Both the position numbers and the translations under genes were made by a program. From Schaalia suimastitidis DSM 15538 (GTDB lineage: Bacteria; Actinomycetota; Actinomycetes; Actinomycetales; Actinomycetaceae): a DNA stretch of 64,000 bases. Positions 18,280 to 27,448 of the stretch are shown piece by piece; within the stretch, counting starts at the first letter, position 1; each line of letters begins with the position of its first letter. The DNA lies in contig NZ_KE386848.1 in assembly GCF_000429105.1 (NCBI RefSeq), forward strand, positions 556,434 to 620,433, given 5' to 3'. The notes below the pieces were generated by a model, which worked only from the letters and a program-made list of their open reading frames with translations, searched no databases and was not told the DNA's origin.

Positions 18280-19616
18280 CAGTACATCCGGATGAATTGT
18301 GCGATTTCCTGTGCGGTGATTTGTTCACGGTAGGCACGCCATTCGCGTTCCTTGTCCCGTAGGACGTGGGCGAACATCTCTTCACCGAGGGTAGCTGCAA
18401 CCAGTTCAGAACTGCGCATGACGCGCACCGCGTCGTGAAGGGAGTGTGGTAGTGGTTCAATTCCAAGCACATGTCGTTCACGGTCTGACAGTGCCCACAC
18501 ATTGTCTTCTGCTTCGGGCATCAACTCGAGCCGCCGCTCGATACCATCTAATCCTGCAGCTAACAACAACGACAATGCCAGGTAGGGATTCGCCGCTGGG
18601 TCAAGTGCCCGGTACTCAATCCGTGACGCATTGCGTTTATTTGGCTTATACAAGGGGACACGCACCAACACCGTGGAATTATTGTGACCCCAGCACACAA
18701 ATGATGGGGCTTCTCCCCTACCTGCCCACAAACGCTTGTAGGAGTTGACGTGCTGATTGGTCACAGCCGCGATAGACGAGGCGTGGGCCAGTAATCCGGC
18801 AATAAAGTGTCGGCCAGTGGCGGAGAGTTGGTGTTGACCAGCCGGATCGTAGAAGGCATTGTGGTCACCTTCAAAGAGGGAAATATGCGTGTGCATCCCT
18901 GAACCTTGGTGGTCAATGAAAGGCTTAGGCATGAATGTGGCGACCATGTCTTCTTCGAGAGCCACCTCTTCAATAATGACCCGAGCGGTCATAATATTAT
19001 CTGCCGCTGCAAGGGCATCAACCGCACGCAGATCAATTTCGTTTTGGCCGGGCCCATCTTCATGGTGGCTAAATTCCACCGAGATACCGGTGTCTTCTAA
19101 GGCACGCACGAGTTTTCGGCGGAAATCATTGTCGGTGCCTCGCGCGACGTGATCAAAGTAGCGTCCGTCATCAATGGGGACCAGGCGGGTCGGATTGACT
19201 GGTTTTGACAGAAGATAGAATTCAATCTCTGGGTGCACCATCGCTGTGAAGCCCATATCACGGGCTTTTTCTAGTGTCCGTTCCAATGTGGCGCGTGGGT
19301 CCGACAAAGACGGCGATCCATCCGGTGTATGGACATCGCAGAACATTCGGCCAACAGGTTCATGGCCGCCGCGTGAGGGGAGGATTTGGAAGGTGGAGGC
19401 ATCGGGGCGTAGCAGCATATCCGATTCGTGGACGCGCGTGAGCCCCTCGATGGCGGAACCGTCAAAACCGATCCCTTCACCGAAGGCGTCCTCCAGTTCC
19501 CCCGGATCCATAGCAACGGACTTGAGTTGACCGGCAACATCGGTAAACCATAGGCGGATAAAACGTATCCCCTTGTCAGCTACCTCTCGCAGTACTCGCT
19601 CTTGTTGACGGTCCAT
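18279..19616 (-). CDS. glnA2: Type I glutamine synthetase, GlnA2 class
   Basis: 445-residue glutamine synthetase. It has FTDVAGQLKSVAM, GFDGSAIEGLTRVHESD, the metal/ATP motifs PEIEFYLL, EISVEFSHHEDGPGQNEID and MPKPFIDHQGSGMHTH, and the C-terminal NPYLALS. At the position of the adenylylated Tyr of GlnA1 it has Trp374 (NVWALS), so GlnE should not modify it, as expected for the GlnA2 class located next to glnE in Mycobacterium. Whether it has full glutamine synthetase activity or uses another amine substrate is open. Confidence 0.93.
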   Translation of the reverse strand: MDRQQERVLREVADKGIRFIRLWFTDVAGQLKSVAMDPGELEDAFGEGIGFDGSAIEGLTRVHESDMLLRPDASTFQILPSRGGHEPVGRMFCDVHTPDGSPSLSDPRATLERTLEKARDMGFTAMVHPEIEFYLLSKPVNPTRLVPIDDGRYFDHVARGTDNDFRRKLVRALEDTGISVEFSHHEDGPGQNEIDLRAVDALAAADNIMTARVIIEEVALEEDMVATFMPKPFIDHQGSGMHTHISLFEGDHNAFYDPAGQHQLSATGRHFIAGLLAHASSIAAVTNQHVNSYKRLWAGRGEAPSFVCWGHNNSTVLVRVPLYKPNKRNASRIEYRALDPAANPYLALSLLLAAGLDGIERRLELMPEAEDNVWALSDRERHVLGIEPLPHSLHDAVRVMRSSELVAATLGEEMFAHVLRDKEREWRAYREQITAQEIAQFIRMY

Positions 19617-19646
19617 ACTCGCTCCATCGCTATTTCAGACAGTGTG

Positions 19647-19679
19647 AGTGCACCGGCCTTTCGACAAGGCCGGTGCACT
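19647..19679 (-). terminator. Strong stem-loop after the SPFH gene
   Basis: Perfect 14-bp arms, AGTGCACCGGCCTT (19647-19660) and its complement (19666-19679), around a 5-nt loop. It lies 7 nt past the SPFH stop and before glnA2, so it is likely the terminator of the nfeD-SPFH transcript. No T-tract. Confidence 0.7.
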
Positions 19680-19685
19680 ACAGGT

Positions 19686-20585
19686 TTAATTCTTCGGGTT
19701 GAAGCCTTTGGCGACTGCATCCAGTGCAGCAGTCAATTCGGTGGGGACAACCCAGACCTTCGATGCTTCACCGCGGGCAATTTGTGGCAGCATCTGCAGG
19801 TATTGGTAGGACAGCAACTCCGGCGTGGGGTTACCTGCGTGGATGGCATCAAAGACTGTTTGAATCGCTTGAGCATCACCACTTGCGCGCGTTACGGCTG
19901 CTTGGGCTTGGCCTTCAGCTCGCAGAATTGCCGATTGCTTTTCACCTTCAGCCTGAAGGATCTGCGATTGACGCACACCTTCAGCGGTGAGGATTGCTGC
20001 GCGCTTATCGCGTTCAGCACGCAATTGCTGCTCCATAGCGTGCTGGATGGACGGCGGTGGGTCAATAGCTTTGAGTTCGACGCGGTTCACACGAATACCC
20101 CATCGGCCTGTGGCTTCGTCCAGGACGCCACGCAGCTGCGCATTAATTTGATCGCGCGAGGTCAGTGTCGCCTCCAAGTCAAGGGAGCCGATCACGTTAC
20201 GCAATGTGGTAATGGTGAGCTGTTCAATTGCCTGTATGTAGTTGGCAATCTCGTAGGTGGCGTGCATGGGGTCGTTCACTTGGTAGTACACGACCGAGTC
20301 AATGGAAACCACCACGTTGTCAGCAGTAATCACTGGCTGAGGTGGGAAGCTCGTCACTTGTTCACGCAGGTCGACACGGCTTGCGATGCGGTCAATAAAG
20401 GGAATGACGACGTGGAGGCCGGCGAACATGACGGAATGGAATTTACCGAGGCGTTCAATGACGAGTGCGCGTGACTGCGGCACGATCTGAACTGCTCGGA
20501 CGAGCATGATAATGATGAGAACTGCAAATGCCAGCAACACCACTGCGATGGCTGGCACAGCGAGGATCCCTGCAGAACTGTCCAT
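19686..20585 (-). CDS. SPFH/stomatin-like membrane protein
   Basis: 299-residue protein with one N-terminal TM (about 7-30), then a stomatin/prohibitin (SPFH) domain beginning VPQSRALVIERLGKFHSV. This leads into a long charged helical region rich in Ala/Glu/Gln (RAERDKRAAILTAEG, QAEGEKQSAILRAEG), as in QmcA/paraslipins. Such proteins form membrane scaffolds and often pair with NfeD. ATG at 20585, preceded by AGGAG. NfeD is encoded immediately upstream, the usual pairing. Confidence 0.93.
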   Translation of the reverse strand: MDSSAGILAVPAIAVVLLAFAVLIIIMLVRAVQIVPQSRALVIERLGKFHSVMFAGLHVVIPFIDRIASRVDLREQVTSFPPQPVITADNVVVSIDSVVYYQVNDPMHATYEIANYIQAIEQLTITTLRNVIGSLDLEATLTSRDQINAQLRGVLDEATGRWGIRVNRVELKAIDPPPSIQHAMEQQLRAERDKRAAILTAEGVRQSQILQAEGEKQSAILRAEGQAQAAVTRASGDAQAIQTVFDAIHAGNPTPELLSYQYLQMLPQIARGEASKVWVVPTELTAALDAVAKGFNPKN

Positions 20586-20604
20586 ATTTTCTCCTGAGTG
20601 TGAA

Positions 20605-21036
20605 CTATGAATGAAGTGGTGCCACGATGGCTGTGGCCCCACTGATACGTACTACGGTCACTTCAGCGTCAACTGGCACTTCACGATCATCCTCGGTCCG
20701 TGCTGACCAAATGTCGCCGGCAAGGCGGATTCGCCCGTCCCGACCATTGACGGTTTCAGTGACGACCGCTTCTGCGCCTACCAGACCTTGCGCGTTGGTG
20801 TTGACCTTGGGCGTGCTGCGCGCCAAATGCGCTCGCGCCCATGGCCGGACAAGGATCAGCAGCAAAATGGCAGCCACAGCAAAGAGCACTACCTGGACCC
20901 ACAGGGGCGCACCAGCGGCGGAGGCGCCGGCACCTGCGAGTGCGGCGATCGCGAGCATCAGGAAGAAAAAGTCAACGGTGAGTAATTCGATAATGCCAAG
21001 GATAACCACTGCAAGTAGCCACCATGTCCAATCCAC
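20605..21036 (-). CDS. NfeD family membrane protein, short form
   Basis: 143-residue short NfeD (no serine-protease domain). There are hydrophobic segments near WWLLAVVILGIIELLTVDFFFLMLAIAALAGAGA and VVLFAVAAILLLILV, then a soluble OB-fold (GLVGAEAVVTETVNG ... GDIWSARTEDD). NfeD OB domains are known to bind partner SPFH proteins. It lies 19 nt before the SPFH gene and 21 nt after the ABC ATPase. Confidence 0.92.
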   Translation of the reverse strand: MDWTWWLLAVVILGIIELLTVDFFFLMLAIAALAGAGASAAGAPLWVQVVLFAVAAILLLILVRPWARAHLARSTPKVNTNAQGLVGAEAVVTETVNGRDGRIRLAGDIWSARTEDDREVPVDAEVTVVRISGATAIVAPLHS

Positions 21037-21057
21037 AGGTCCTTCTCCTTTTCGTTT

Positions 21058-21855
21058 CTATTGTCGAGGCGATACCACGGCCCTGGCCCACCAACGTCCA
21101 TCGGTGCTACCTGCCGTTAGCGGTAGGTTGTATGCGTGAGACAAGGTGACGCCGTTGAGGGTGTCATTGATGTCGCCCGCCGCAATAATTCGCCCCTGCG
21201 ACATAATAGCTGCGTGGGTAATCCCCGGCGGGATTTCTTCCACTTGGTGCGTGACAAGCACGATCTGCGGACTATTGGGGCCAGCAATGATCTCACTCAG
21301 TGCCCCCACAAGGATTTCGCGCGCCCCCAAGTCCAGTCCGGCACCCGGTTCATCGAGGATGAGGACTTCAGGGTCGGTCATGAGAGCACGGGCAAGGAGC
21401 GTCCGCTGCCTTTCACCTTCCGACAGGCTACCGAAACGCCGCTCGGACATATGTGCCACACCGAAGGCATCCAACAGCGCGTGGGTACGCTCATCGTCAA
21501 AGCTCTCATACGCCTCGTTCCATCGCTCGGCAGCTCCCCATGCGGCGGTACGCACCACGTCACGCACCATAAGGCTGGGGCGTATCCGTTGGGCAAGGGA
21601 TTGCGACGCAAAACCGATGGTGGCTGAGAGGTCAGCACCATCAGCGATTGCACAGTCCATACCACAGGCAGTAACTGACCCTCGGCTGGGTAATTCGCGA
21701 CCAGTAGCCACGCGCACCAACGAGGTTTTTCCTGCGCCATTGGGTCCAAGGATCACCCAGTGTTGACCGACAGAAGTACTCCAGGTGACATTGTCGAGTA
21801 TCCGATGCCCGCCACGCGCCAGCGTGACGCCCTGTACGTCTAGAACTGTCTGCAT
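21058..21855 (-). CDS. ABC transporter ATP-binding protein, no permease nearby
   Basis: 265-residue ABC ATPase with Walker A LGPNGAGKTS, Q-loop GFASQSL, signature LSEGERQ, Walker B VLILDEPGAGLD and H-loop VTHQVEEI. No permease is adjacent. It sits between glgA and nfeD-SPFH, all on minus and closely spaced. It may be a soluble ABC protein or use a permease elsewhere. The ATG at 21855 is chosen because ABC homology begins there (VQGVTLARGGHRIL). The ribosome-binding site is weak (GGAG too close). Confidence 0.85.
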   Translation of the reverse strand: MQTVLDVQGVTLARGGHRILDNVTWSTSVGQHWVILGPNGAGKTSLVRVATGRELPSRGSVTACGMDCAIADGADLSATIGFASQSLAQRIRPSLMVRDVVRTAAWGAAERWNEAYESFDDERTHALLDAFGVAHMSERRFGSLSEGERQRTLLARALMTDPEVLILDEPGAGLDLGAREILVGALSEIIAGPNSPQIVLVTHQVEEIPPGITHAAIMSQGRIIAAGDINDTLNGVTLSHAYNLPLTAGSTDGRWWARAVVSPRQ

Positions 21856-21883
21856 ACTCCGAAGTTTAGTGTGCTCGGCGCGC

Positions 21884-23113
21884 TCACGCTGACAAGAGGC
21901 TGCGGTACAAGTGTGCGGTTTTGTCACCAATGGCGTCCCACGAGAAATGGTCACGGGCTCGCGTCAAGCCTGCGCGTCCCATCTGCTGCGCTAGCTGTGG
22001 GTCTTCCAGCACAGCAATCAAGCGATTGGCCATATCAGCTTCGAATTGCTGCGGATTCAGTGGCGTGCCGGTACCGTCTTGTTTCTGTTCAATGGGGATC
22101 AGATAACCGGTTTCACCATCAACAATGACATCGGGGATGCCGCCTGTTGCGGTGCCGACTACTGGTAGTCCTAGCGCCATTGCCTCGAGGTTAACGATGC
22201 CAAGCGGCTCATACACTGATGGCGTGATGAACACATGCGCCGCATCGAGGACACAGGCAAGTTCTGGTTGGGGCAGCATACGAGTGATCAGCACAACGCC
22301 GTTGCGTACTTCTTTCAGTTGCCCGACCAAGCTTTCAACCTCTGCAGCGATTTCGGGGGTGTCGGGCGCTCCAGCGCACAGCACGATCTGCACATCAGCA
22401 GGGAGTTGCCGCGCCGCGCGCAAAAAGTAGGGCAATCCTTTTTGCCGAGTGATTCGACCGACGAATACGACGGTTGGCCTGGTGGGGTCGATGCCGTTGT
22501 CTTTGAGGACGCGTTCTTTCAGGGCTTCGCCTTCATCGCCTTGGGGGCGGTGCCACACCGATAGGTCAATACCATTGTGGATGACGTGGACCTTTGTGTC
22601 GTCCACCGCCGGGTAGGAGCGCAAAATATCCGCCTTCATACCGTTGGATACCGCCACGATGGCTGCGGCGGCCTCGTAAGCGCCCTTTTCCACCCAGGAG
22701 GAGAGTCGGTATCCGCCACCAAGCTGTTCGGCTTTCCATGGACGCAGTGGTTCCAATGAATGGGCGGAGATCACGTGAGGGATGTCGTGGAGGAGGCTGG
22801 AGAGTAAACCAGCGTGGTTGGCGTACCACGTGTGGGAATGAACCAGGTCTGCGCCTTCAGTGCCCTGCGCCATCGCTAGATCCACACCCATTGTGCGCAG
22901 GGCAGCATTGGCTTCTTCTAGGCCACCGAGCTCGTTATATCCGCATACCCCAGGATCAGCTCCAACAGTGCCTTCAAGGCGAGGCCCATCGAAGCAGTGC
23001 ACACGTAGATCATCGACGCGTGTCCGCAGTACTTTCGCTAATTCGAGGACGTGGACGCCAGCACCACCGTAAACGTGAGGTGGATATTCGCGGGTAAGCA
23101 GATCAATGCGCAT
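21884..23113 (-). CDS. glgA: Glycogen synthase / maltose-1-phosphate synthase (actinobacterial GlgA)
   Basis: 409-residue GT-B glycosyltransferase. It starts MRIDLLTREYPPHVYGGAGVHV, has the central HSHTWYANHAGL and SLEPLRPWK, and the C-terminal nucleotide-sugar site (TRQKGLPYFLRAARQL, VYEPLGIVNLEAMALGLPVV). This is the Corynebacterium/Mycobacterium-type enzyme that uses ADP-glucose made by GlgC, either for glycogen or for maltose 1-phosphate. Divergent from glgC. Its ribosome-binding site GGGAGCC can pair with an upstream complementary octamer. Confidence 0.93.
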   Translation of the reverse strand: MRIDLLTREYPPHVYGGAGVHVLELAKVLRTRVDDLRVHCFDGPRLEGTVGADPGVCGYNELGGLEEANAALRTMGVDLAMAQGTEGADLVHSHTWYANHAGLLSSLLHDIPHVISAHSLEPLRPWKAEQLGGGYRLSSWVEKGAYEAAAAIVAVSNGMKADILRSYPAVDDTKVHVIHNGIDLSVWHRPQGDEGEALKERVLKDNGIDPTRPTVVFVGRITRQKGLPYFLRAARQLPADVQIVLCAGAPDTPEIAAEVESLVGQLKEVRNGVVLITRMLPQPELACVLDAAHVFITPSVYEPLGIVNLEAMALGLPVVGTATGGIPDVIVDGETGYLIPIEQKQDGTGTPLNPQQFEADMANRLIAVLEDPQLAQQMGRAGLTRARDHFSWDAIGDKTAHLYRSLLSA

Positions 23114-23266
23114 CTCAGGCTCCCTTCAGAGTCAAAACTCCCTCAAGCCTACTGTGCCTGGCGCCATATTGGGAGCCTTAACGAAAACTTCGCCCTATCT
23201 CCTCAAAATGTGAAACGCGCCTCTGATTTTTACCCACGATCAAACGTTTAGCCGTAGGCTACCGCC
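23114..23266. promoter_or_regulatory. Divergent glgA-glgC control region
   Basis: 153 bp. An 8-bp inverted repeat, AGGCTCCC (23117-23124) and GGGAGCCT (23171-23178), includes the glgA ribosome-binding site, so a glgA mRNA starting upstream of 23178 could hide its own start. An internal CTCCC/GGGAG-type segment near 23138-23142 offers a competing pairing. AAACGTTT (23242-23249) near glgC is a possible operator core. Confidence 0.45.
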
Positions 23267-24505
23267 ATGGGGAAAAATAACGTACTCGCAATTGTCCTAG
23301 CCGGTGGCGAAGGTAAGCGTCTCATGCCGCTGACCGACGACCGAGCCAAGCCAGCAGTGCCCTTTGGTGGACACTACCGACTGATCGACTTTGCCCTGTC
23401 AAATATGGTCAATTCAGGGTATATGAAGATCGTGGTGCTCACACAGTACAAGTCGCATTCGCTGGACCGCCACGTCACCAAAACCTGGTACCTGTCACCG
23501 CTATTAGGTAACTTCGTCGCCCCCGTGCCGGCTCAGCAGCGCCGCGGCCCGCACTGGTATCTGGGAAGCGCCGACGCTATCTATCAATCACTCAATATCG
23601 TTGACGACGAGCAGCCTGACTACATTGTCATCATCGGTGCGGATAATATCTACCGGATGGATTTCTCCCAGATGGTGGATCACCACATCGCCTCTGGCCT
23701 ACCATGCACCGTCGCTGGTATTCGTCAGCCGATTGAATTGGCGCCCGCCTTGGGTGTTATTGACGCCGAAGGTGGCGCGGTGAAGAACTTCTTCGAAAAA
23801 CCTGCCTCAGCGCAAGGGCTTGCTGACGACCCCACCAAGGTACTTGCCTCAATGGGTAACTACGTGTTCACCACGAAGGACTTGGTTGCGGCCTTGCGTG
23901 AAGATGCTGCCGACGAATCGTCCAAACATGATATGGGCGGCAATATTGTTCCATGGTTCGTCGAGCGTGGCGCCTGCGGCGTTTACGACTTTATTGACAA
24001 TGACGTCCCCGGCTCGACTGATCGTGACCGCAACTACTGGCGCGACGTGGGTACACTGGACGCCTACTACGAAGCCAATATGGACCTCATCAGTGTCCAC
24101 CCGGTCTTCAATCTGTATAACCGTCATTGGCCGACGATGACCCAGCTTGAAGGCAACCTCCCGCCCGCGAAATTCGTTTACGGCGAAGAGCACTCGCGGA
24201 TGGGCCATGCCATTGACAGTTTCGTGTCACCAGGCGCCATTATTTCCGGTGGTGAGGTCTACCATTCGATCGTCTCCCCGTGGGCTTATGTTCACTCGTG
24301 GGCGCAGGTCACCGACTCGGTCATTATGCATGGCACCCGTATTGGACGCCATGCCATTGTGGCTAAGGCAATCCTCGATAAGGGTGTCATCGTTGAAGAA
24401 GGCGCTGTCGTGGGCGTCGACCTTGAACATGACCGCGCTCGCGGCTACACCGTCACCGAATCAGGTATTACGGTGCTACCTAAGGGCACGGTTGTCACCA
24501 AGTGA
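23267..24505 (+). CDS. glgC: Glucose-1-phosphate adenylyltransferase
   Basis: 412-residue ADP-glucose pyrophosphorylase, the committed step of glycogen synthesis. It has the N-terminal [20 protein letters not shown] pyrophosphorylase signature, [14 protein letters not shown], the substrate motif [14 protein letters not shown], and a C-terminal left-handed beta-helix with hexapeptide turns. Length is normal. ATG at 23267; serB follows with a 4-nt GTGA overlap. Confidence 0.97.
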   Translation: MGKNNVLAIVLAGGEGKRLMPLTDDRAKPAVPFGGHYRLIDFALSNMVNSGYMKIVVLTQYKSHSLDRHVTKTWYLSPLLGNFVAPVPAQQRRGPHWYLGSADAIYQSLNIVDDEQPDYIVIIGADNIYRMDFSQMVDHHIASGLPCTVAGIRQPIELAPALGVIDAEGGAVKNFFEKPASAQGLADDPTKVLASMGNYVFTTKDLVAALREDAADESSKHDMGGNIVPWFVERGACGVYDFIDNDVPGSTDRDRNYWRDVGTLDAYYEANMDLISVHPVFNLYNRHWPTMTQLEGNLPPAKFVYGEEHSRMGHAIDSFVSPGAIISGGEVYHSIVSPWAYVHSWAQVTDSVIMHGTRIGRHAIVAKAILDKGVIVEEGAVVGVDLEHDRARGYTVTESGITVLPKGTVVTK

Positions 24506-25362
24506 CGTCGTCGGTGCGGTACATACAGTTGTGTGACCGCTCAGTAATCCCCGCCGCTCCCCTTGTGGCGGGGATTACTGTGCGCGTCATTGACGGTCCT
24601 GTGATTGAGGATGCTCCACGCTGGCATGCTCTTGTGTGGGAAATTACTTCATCTCACGCTGACATCTCTTTGGTGCCCTGGGCGTCCGGCCCAGGTGTCG
24701 GTGCTCCACAGCTGCTCCCTCCTTTAGTGTCGTCGGAGCCATTCCTTGTGGTCACGGATGTCGATTCGACCCTGATTGAGCAGGAGGTGATTGAGGAACT
24801 TGCGGCATATGCGGGGACGCGCACGCAGGTTGCTGAAATTACCTCACGCGCAATGAATGGTGAGTTGGATTTTGCGCAGTCTCTTCATGCCCGCGTTGCA
24901 ACACTTAAAGGACTACCGAGCAGCGTATTTGCTGAGGTTGTGCAGCAGATTCGCTTTACAGCTGGGGCAAAGCAATTGGTTGAGGCGGTCCACGCTCGGG
25001 GCGGCACCTTCGGTGTCGTATCAGGTGGATTTGGTGAAATTGTTGAGCCGTTGTGCCAGCAGCTTGGTATTGACCATTGGGTGGCCAATCGTCTTGAAGT
25101 AAAAGGTGGTGTCCTCACGGGCCGTGTCCTTGGTGATGTGGTGACAGCGCAAACGAAGGTTGAGTGTTTGCGCCGGTGGGCAAGCGCTGATGGCGTTGGT
25201 ATGTCGCAAACTATCGCCGTTGGTGATGGTGCGAATGACGTACCTATGCTTGCCGAGGCCGCGGTTGGTTTCGCTTTCTGTGCCAAACCAGCGGTGCGCG
25301 AGCAGGTGCCACTGCACATTAATATTGCGCGCCTTGATGCCGTTTGTGCCGTCTGGTGTTAG
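24502..25362 (+). CDS. serB: Phosphoserine phosphatase
   Basis: 286-residue HAD-family enzyme that converts phosphoserine to serine. Catalytic DVDST (Asp86, Asp88), [12 protein letters not shown], and the metal motif [11 protein letters not shown] are intact. The first 75 residues are an N-terminal extension of weak similarity, in the place where longer SerB proteins carry ACT domains. GTG start overlaps the glgC stop by 4 nt. It is convergent with a 53-residue minus-strand ORF, with 4 nt of stop-codon overlap. Confidence 0.95.
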   Translation: MTSSVRYIQLCDRSVIPAAPLVAGITVRVIDGPVIEDAPRWHALVWEITSSHADISLVPWASGPGVGAPQLLPPLVSSEPFLVVTDVDSTLIEQEVIEELAAYAGTRTQVAEITSRAMNGELDFAQSLHARVATLKGLPSSVFAEVVQQIRFTAGAKQLVEAVHARGGTFGVVSGGFGEIVEPLCQQLGIDHWVANRLEVKGGVLTGRVLGDVVTAQTKVECLRRWASADGVGMSQTIAVGDGANDVPMLAEAAVGFAFCAKPAVREQVPLHINIARLDAVCAVWC

Positions 25363-25520
25363 GGCGTACGTGCTGTTGTGGCGTACTTGAGGGCACTGGG
25401 CTGCTCAATGGTGACGTGTGTGCCACTAGGTACCAACGGTCCCCCATCGATCAGCATCAACTGGGCGGCCAGTTCGATACGTGTCTGGCAGGAGCGTCTT
25501 TCGTTATTTGGCCTACTCAC
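25359..25520 (-). CDS. Small protein of unknown function coupled to cmk
   Basis: 53-residue ORF starting with a GTG that overlaps the cmk stop by 4 nt (GTGA), the same coupling used between real genes in this window, and ending TAA at 25359. Its residues include SCQTRIELAAQLMLIDGGPL, then VPSGTHVTIEQPSALKYATT. It fills the 156-bp space between cmk and serB almost exactly, which supports coding. I do not recognise a family. There is no TM segment and no signal peptide, and it has one Cys. In many actinobacteria der follows cmk; this product has no visible GTPase motif. Confidence 0.6.
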   Translation of the reverse strand: MSRPNNERRSCQTRIELAAQLMLIDGGPLVPSGTHVTIEQPSALKYATTARTP

Positions 25521-26257
25521 GAGGCGCGGGCTGCCAAATTGGTGTCCACCAGTGCCAGCACAGCCTCGACAACCCCGTCGACATTGAGTCCGGTGGAGTC
25601 AATTACTGTGACCCCTGGAGCTGGCTTCATAAATTGTGACACTGTGGAATCCGCAGCATCGCGATCGGCCACTTGGGCGCGTACCAACGCCAGAGATTCG
25701 GCCGTATCATCACCGTAGAGTTCTTTTGCGCGCCGTCGCAGCCGCGCATCGGCATCCGCCAGTAGAAGAATACGCACGTCTGCGTCAGGGCATACGACAG
25801 TGGTAATATCACGACCTTCTGCGACCATACCAGAACCGGCATTTCGAGCCTGCATCATGCGTCGACGCTGTTCAGCTGCCATCCATTCGCGCACGTCACG
25901 GTTTGTCGACACCTGAGGTATACCGAGGGCGATTCGCGGCTTCCGTATCTCTGCGGTGATATCGCGGTCACCCACGTAGACATGCGCCTCGTGCGGTTGG
26001 GCATCGAGGCGCAACGGCATCTCATCAGCTAAGGCACGTACAGCGGCATTATCGCTCAGCTCAACGCCCTGTTCGAGGGCGTACCATGTCAGCGCGCGAT
26101 ACATCGCGCCGGTATCGAGGTAGCCAATACCCAATCGTTGGGCAACGGCACGCGAAACAGTCGATTTGCCGGACCCAGCTGGCCCGTCAATGGCGATGGT
26201 AATACCCAACGACGCAATGGCCTCGCGACGTCTGAGGTCCTGGCACGCAGTATCCAC
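25517..26257 (-). CDS. cmk: Cytidylate kinase
   Basis: 246-residue (d)CMP kinase with P-loop AIDGPAGSGKSTVSRAVA, LDTGAMYRALTWYA, and the NMP-binding AEGRDITTVVCPDADVRILL. Phosphorylates CMP/dCMP for nucleotide pools. The GTG at 26257 with AGGAG 5 nt upstream is the best start; the extra 17 residues before the P-loop region are not conserved. It lies 8 nt after tyrA. Confidence 0.96.
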   Translation of the reverse strand: MDTACQDLRRREAIASLGITIAIDGPAGSGKSTVSRAVAQRLGIGYLDTGAMYRALTWYALEQGVELSDNAAVRALADEMPLRLDAQPHEAHVYVGDRDITAEIRKPRIALGIPQVSTNRDVREWMAAEQRRRMMQARNAGSGMVAEGRDITTVVCPDADVRILLLADADARLRRRAKELYGDDTAESLALVRAQVADRDAADSTVSQFMKPAPGVTVIDSTGLNVDGVVEAVLALVDTNLAARAS

Positions 26258-26265
26258 AGGTGCTC

Positions 26266-27408
26266 CTAATCCAGTTGGTGGGTGATGATGCGCCAGCCTC
26301 GCGCATCCAGTTCTTCCTGGGCCTGACGCAGCTTGGCAGGGTCGACCATCACGCGCGCCACACCCACGTGTTGTCCAGCGGAGTGTTCCAACACAAGATC
26401 TTCGATATTAATGCCAATTTCTCCCAGTTCAGTGAAAAGCCGCCCTAAGGAGCCTGGCTGATCGGGGATCAGGACCTCCACTTCACCGTAGCGTCGTGGT
26501 GCACCGCCATGCTTGCCGGGGATACGAGCCACTCCCCTGTTACCTGCGTCGATCACACGGTTAATTGCACCAACAGAACCACCGCGCAGGGGACCAAGTT
26601 CAGCAGCGGCATCTAAATGGGCGATAAGCGCAGCAAGGTCTGCAGAAATGTCTTTGAGGATGGCCGCCACTGGACCAGCGTTACCTGCCAAGATTGCGGT
26701 CCACAGCCTCGGATCGGAGGCGGCAATGCGGGTCGTATCGCGTAATCCTTGTCCTGCAAGCCCGAGGGCTTCGTCAGGTGCATGAGCCAGGCGTGCAGCC
26801 AAAAGCGATGACACCAACTGGGGCACGTGGGAAACCAGCGCCACCGAGCGATCATGTGTGGCAGCATCCATTTCGATGGGGAATGCCCCCACGTCGCTTG
26901 CCAACGAACGCACGGCACGCACCGCCTCGGGACTGGACGCAGGATGAGCGACCACAACCCACGGGCGGCCATAAAATAGGTCAAGGTCTGCAGCACTTGC
27001 ACCTGAGCGTTCTCGACCAGCCATAGGGTGGGAACCGACGTAGCGCGTCGCAAGTTGAGCGGCCTCGTCATGACCTAGGACGTCAGCTAATACCGCTTCT
27101 TTGACGCTGGCAACGTCGGTGACGATCGCCTGCGGGTAGTTGCGCAGCGCCTCCACCACGCAAATATCAGCGACATCGGGCGGCGTGGCGACGATGACGA
27201 GGCGAGGCGAGGCTTGCGTGTCCATCAGCGGTGTACCTGCGCCCATGTCTTGGGCCAGACGTAGCGACGTGGGCGAGGTGTCATGAAGGAGGACGTCAAC
27301 TCCGGCAGCACGCAAACACAAACCTAATGATGCACCTAAAAGACCTGTCCCGATGATCAGCACCGGACCAGTGGTCGCTACGACGCGGTTGACTGGCGCA
27401 ATACCCAT
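26266..27408 (-). CDS. tyrA: Prephenate dehydrogenase with ACT domain
   Basis: 380-residue tyrosine biosynthesis enzyme. It has an N-terminal NAD(P) Rossmann motif GTGLLGASLG, the prephenate-site motif GSHPMAGRERSG, the helical dimer domain, and a C-terminal ACT domain (VLIPDQPGSLGRLFTELGEIGINI) expected to sense an amino acid. ATG at 27408 with AGGAG upstream. It is embedded between rluB and cmk, the common actinobacterial position. Confidence 0.95.
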   Translation of the reverse strand: MGIAPVNRVVATTGPVLIIGTGLLGASLGLCLRAAGVDVLLHDTSPTSLRLAQDMGAGTPLMDTQASPRLVIVATPPDVADICVVEALRNYPQAIVTDVASVKEAVLADVLGHDEAAQLATRYVGSHPMAGRERSGASAADLDLFYGRPWVVVAHPASSPEAVRAVRSLASDVGAFPIEMDAATHDRSVALVSHVPQLVSSLLAARLAHAPDEALGLAGQGLRDTTRIAASDPRLWTAILAGNAGPVAAILKDISADLAALIAHLDAAAELGPLRGGSVGAINRVIDAGNRGVARIPGKHGGAPRRYGEVEVLIPDQPGSLGRLFTELGEIGINIEDLVLEHSAGQHVGVARVMVDPAKLRQAQEELDARGWRIITHQLD

Positions 27409-27448
27409 CGTCTCTCCTGAGGTTGAGCCGTACTCGGCAGACTCATCG

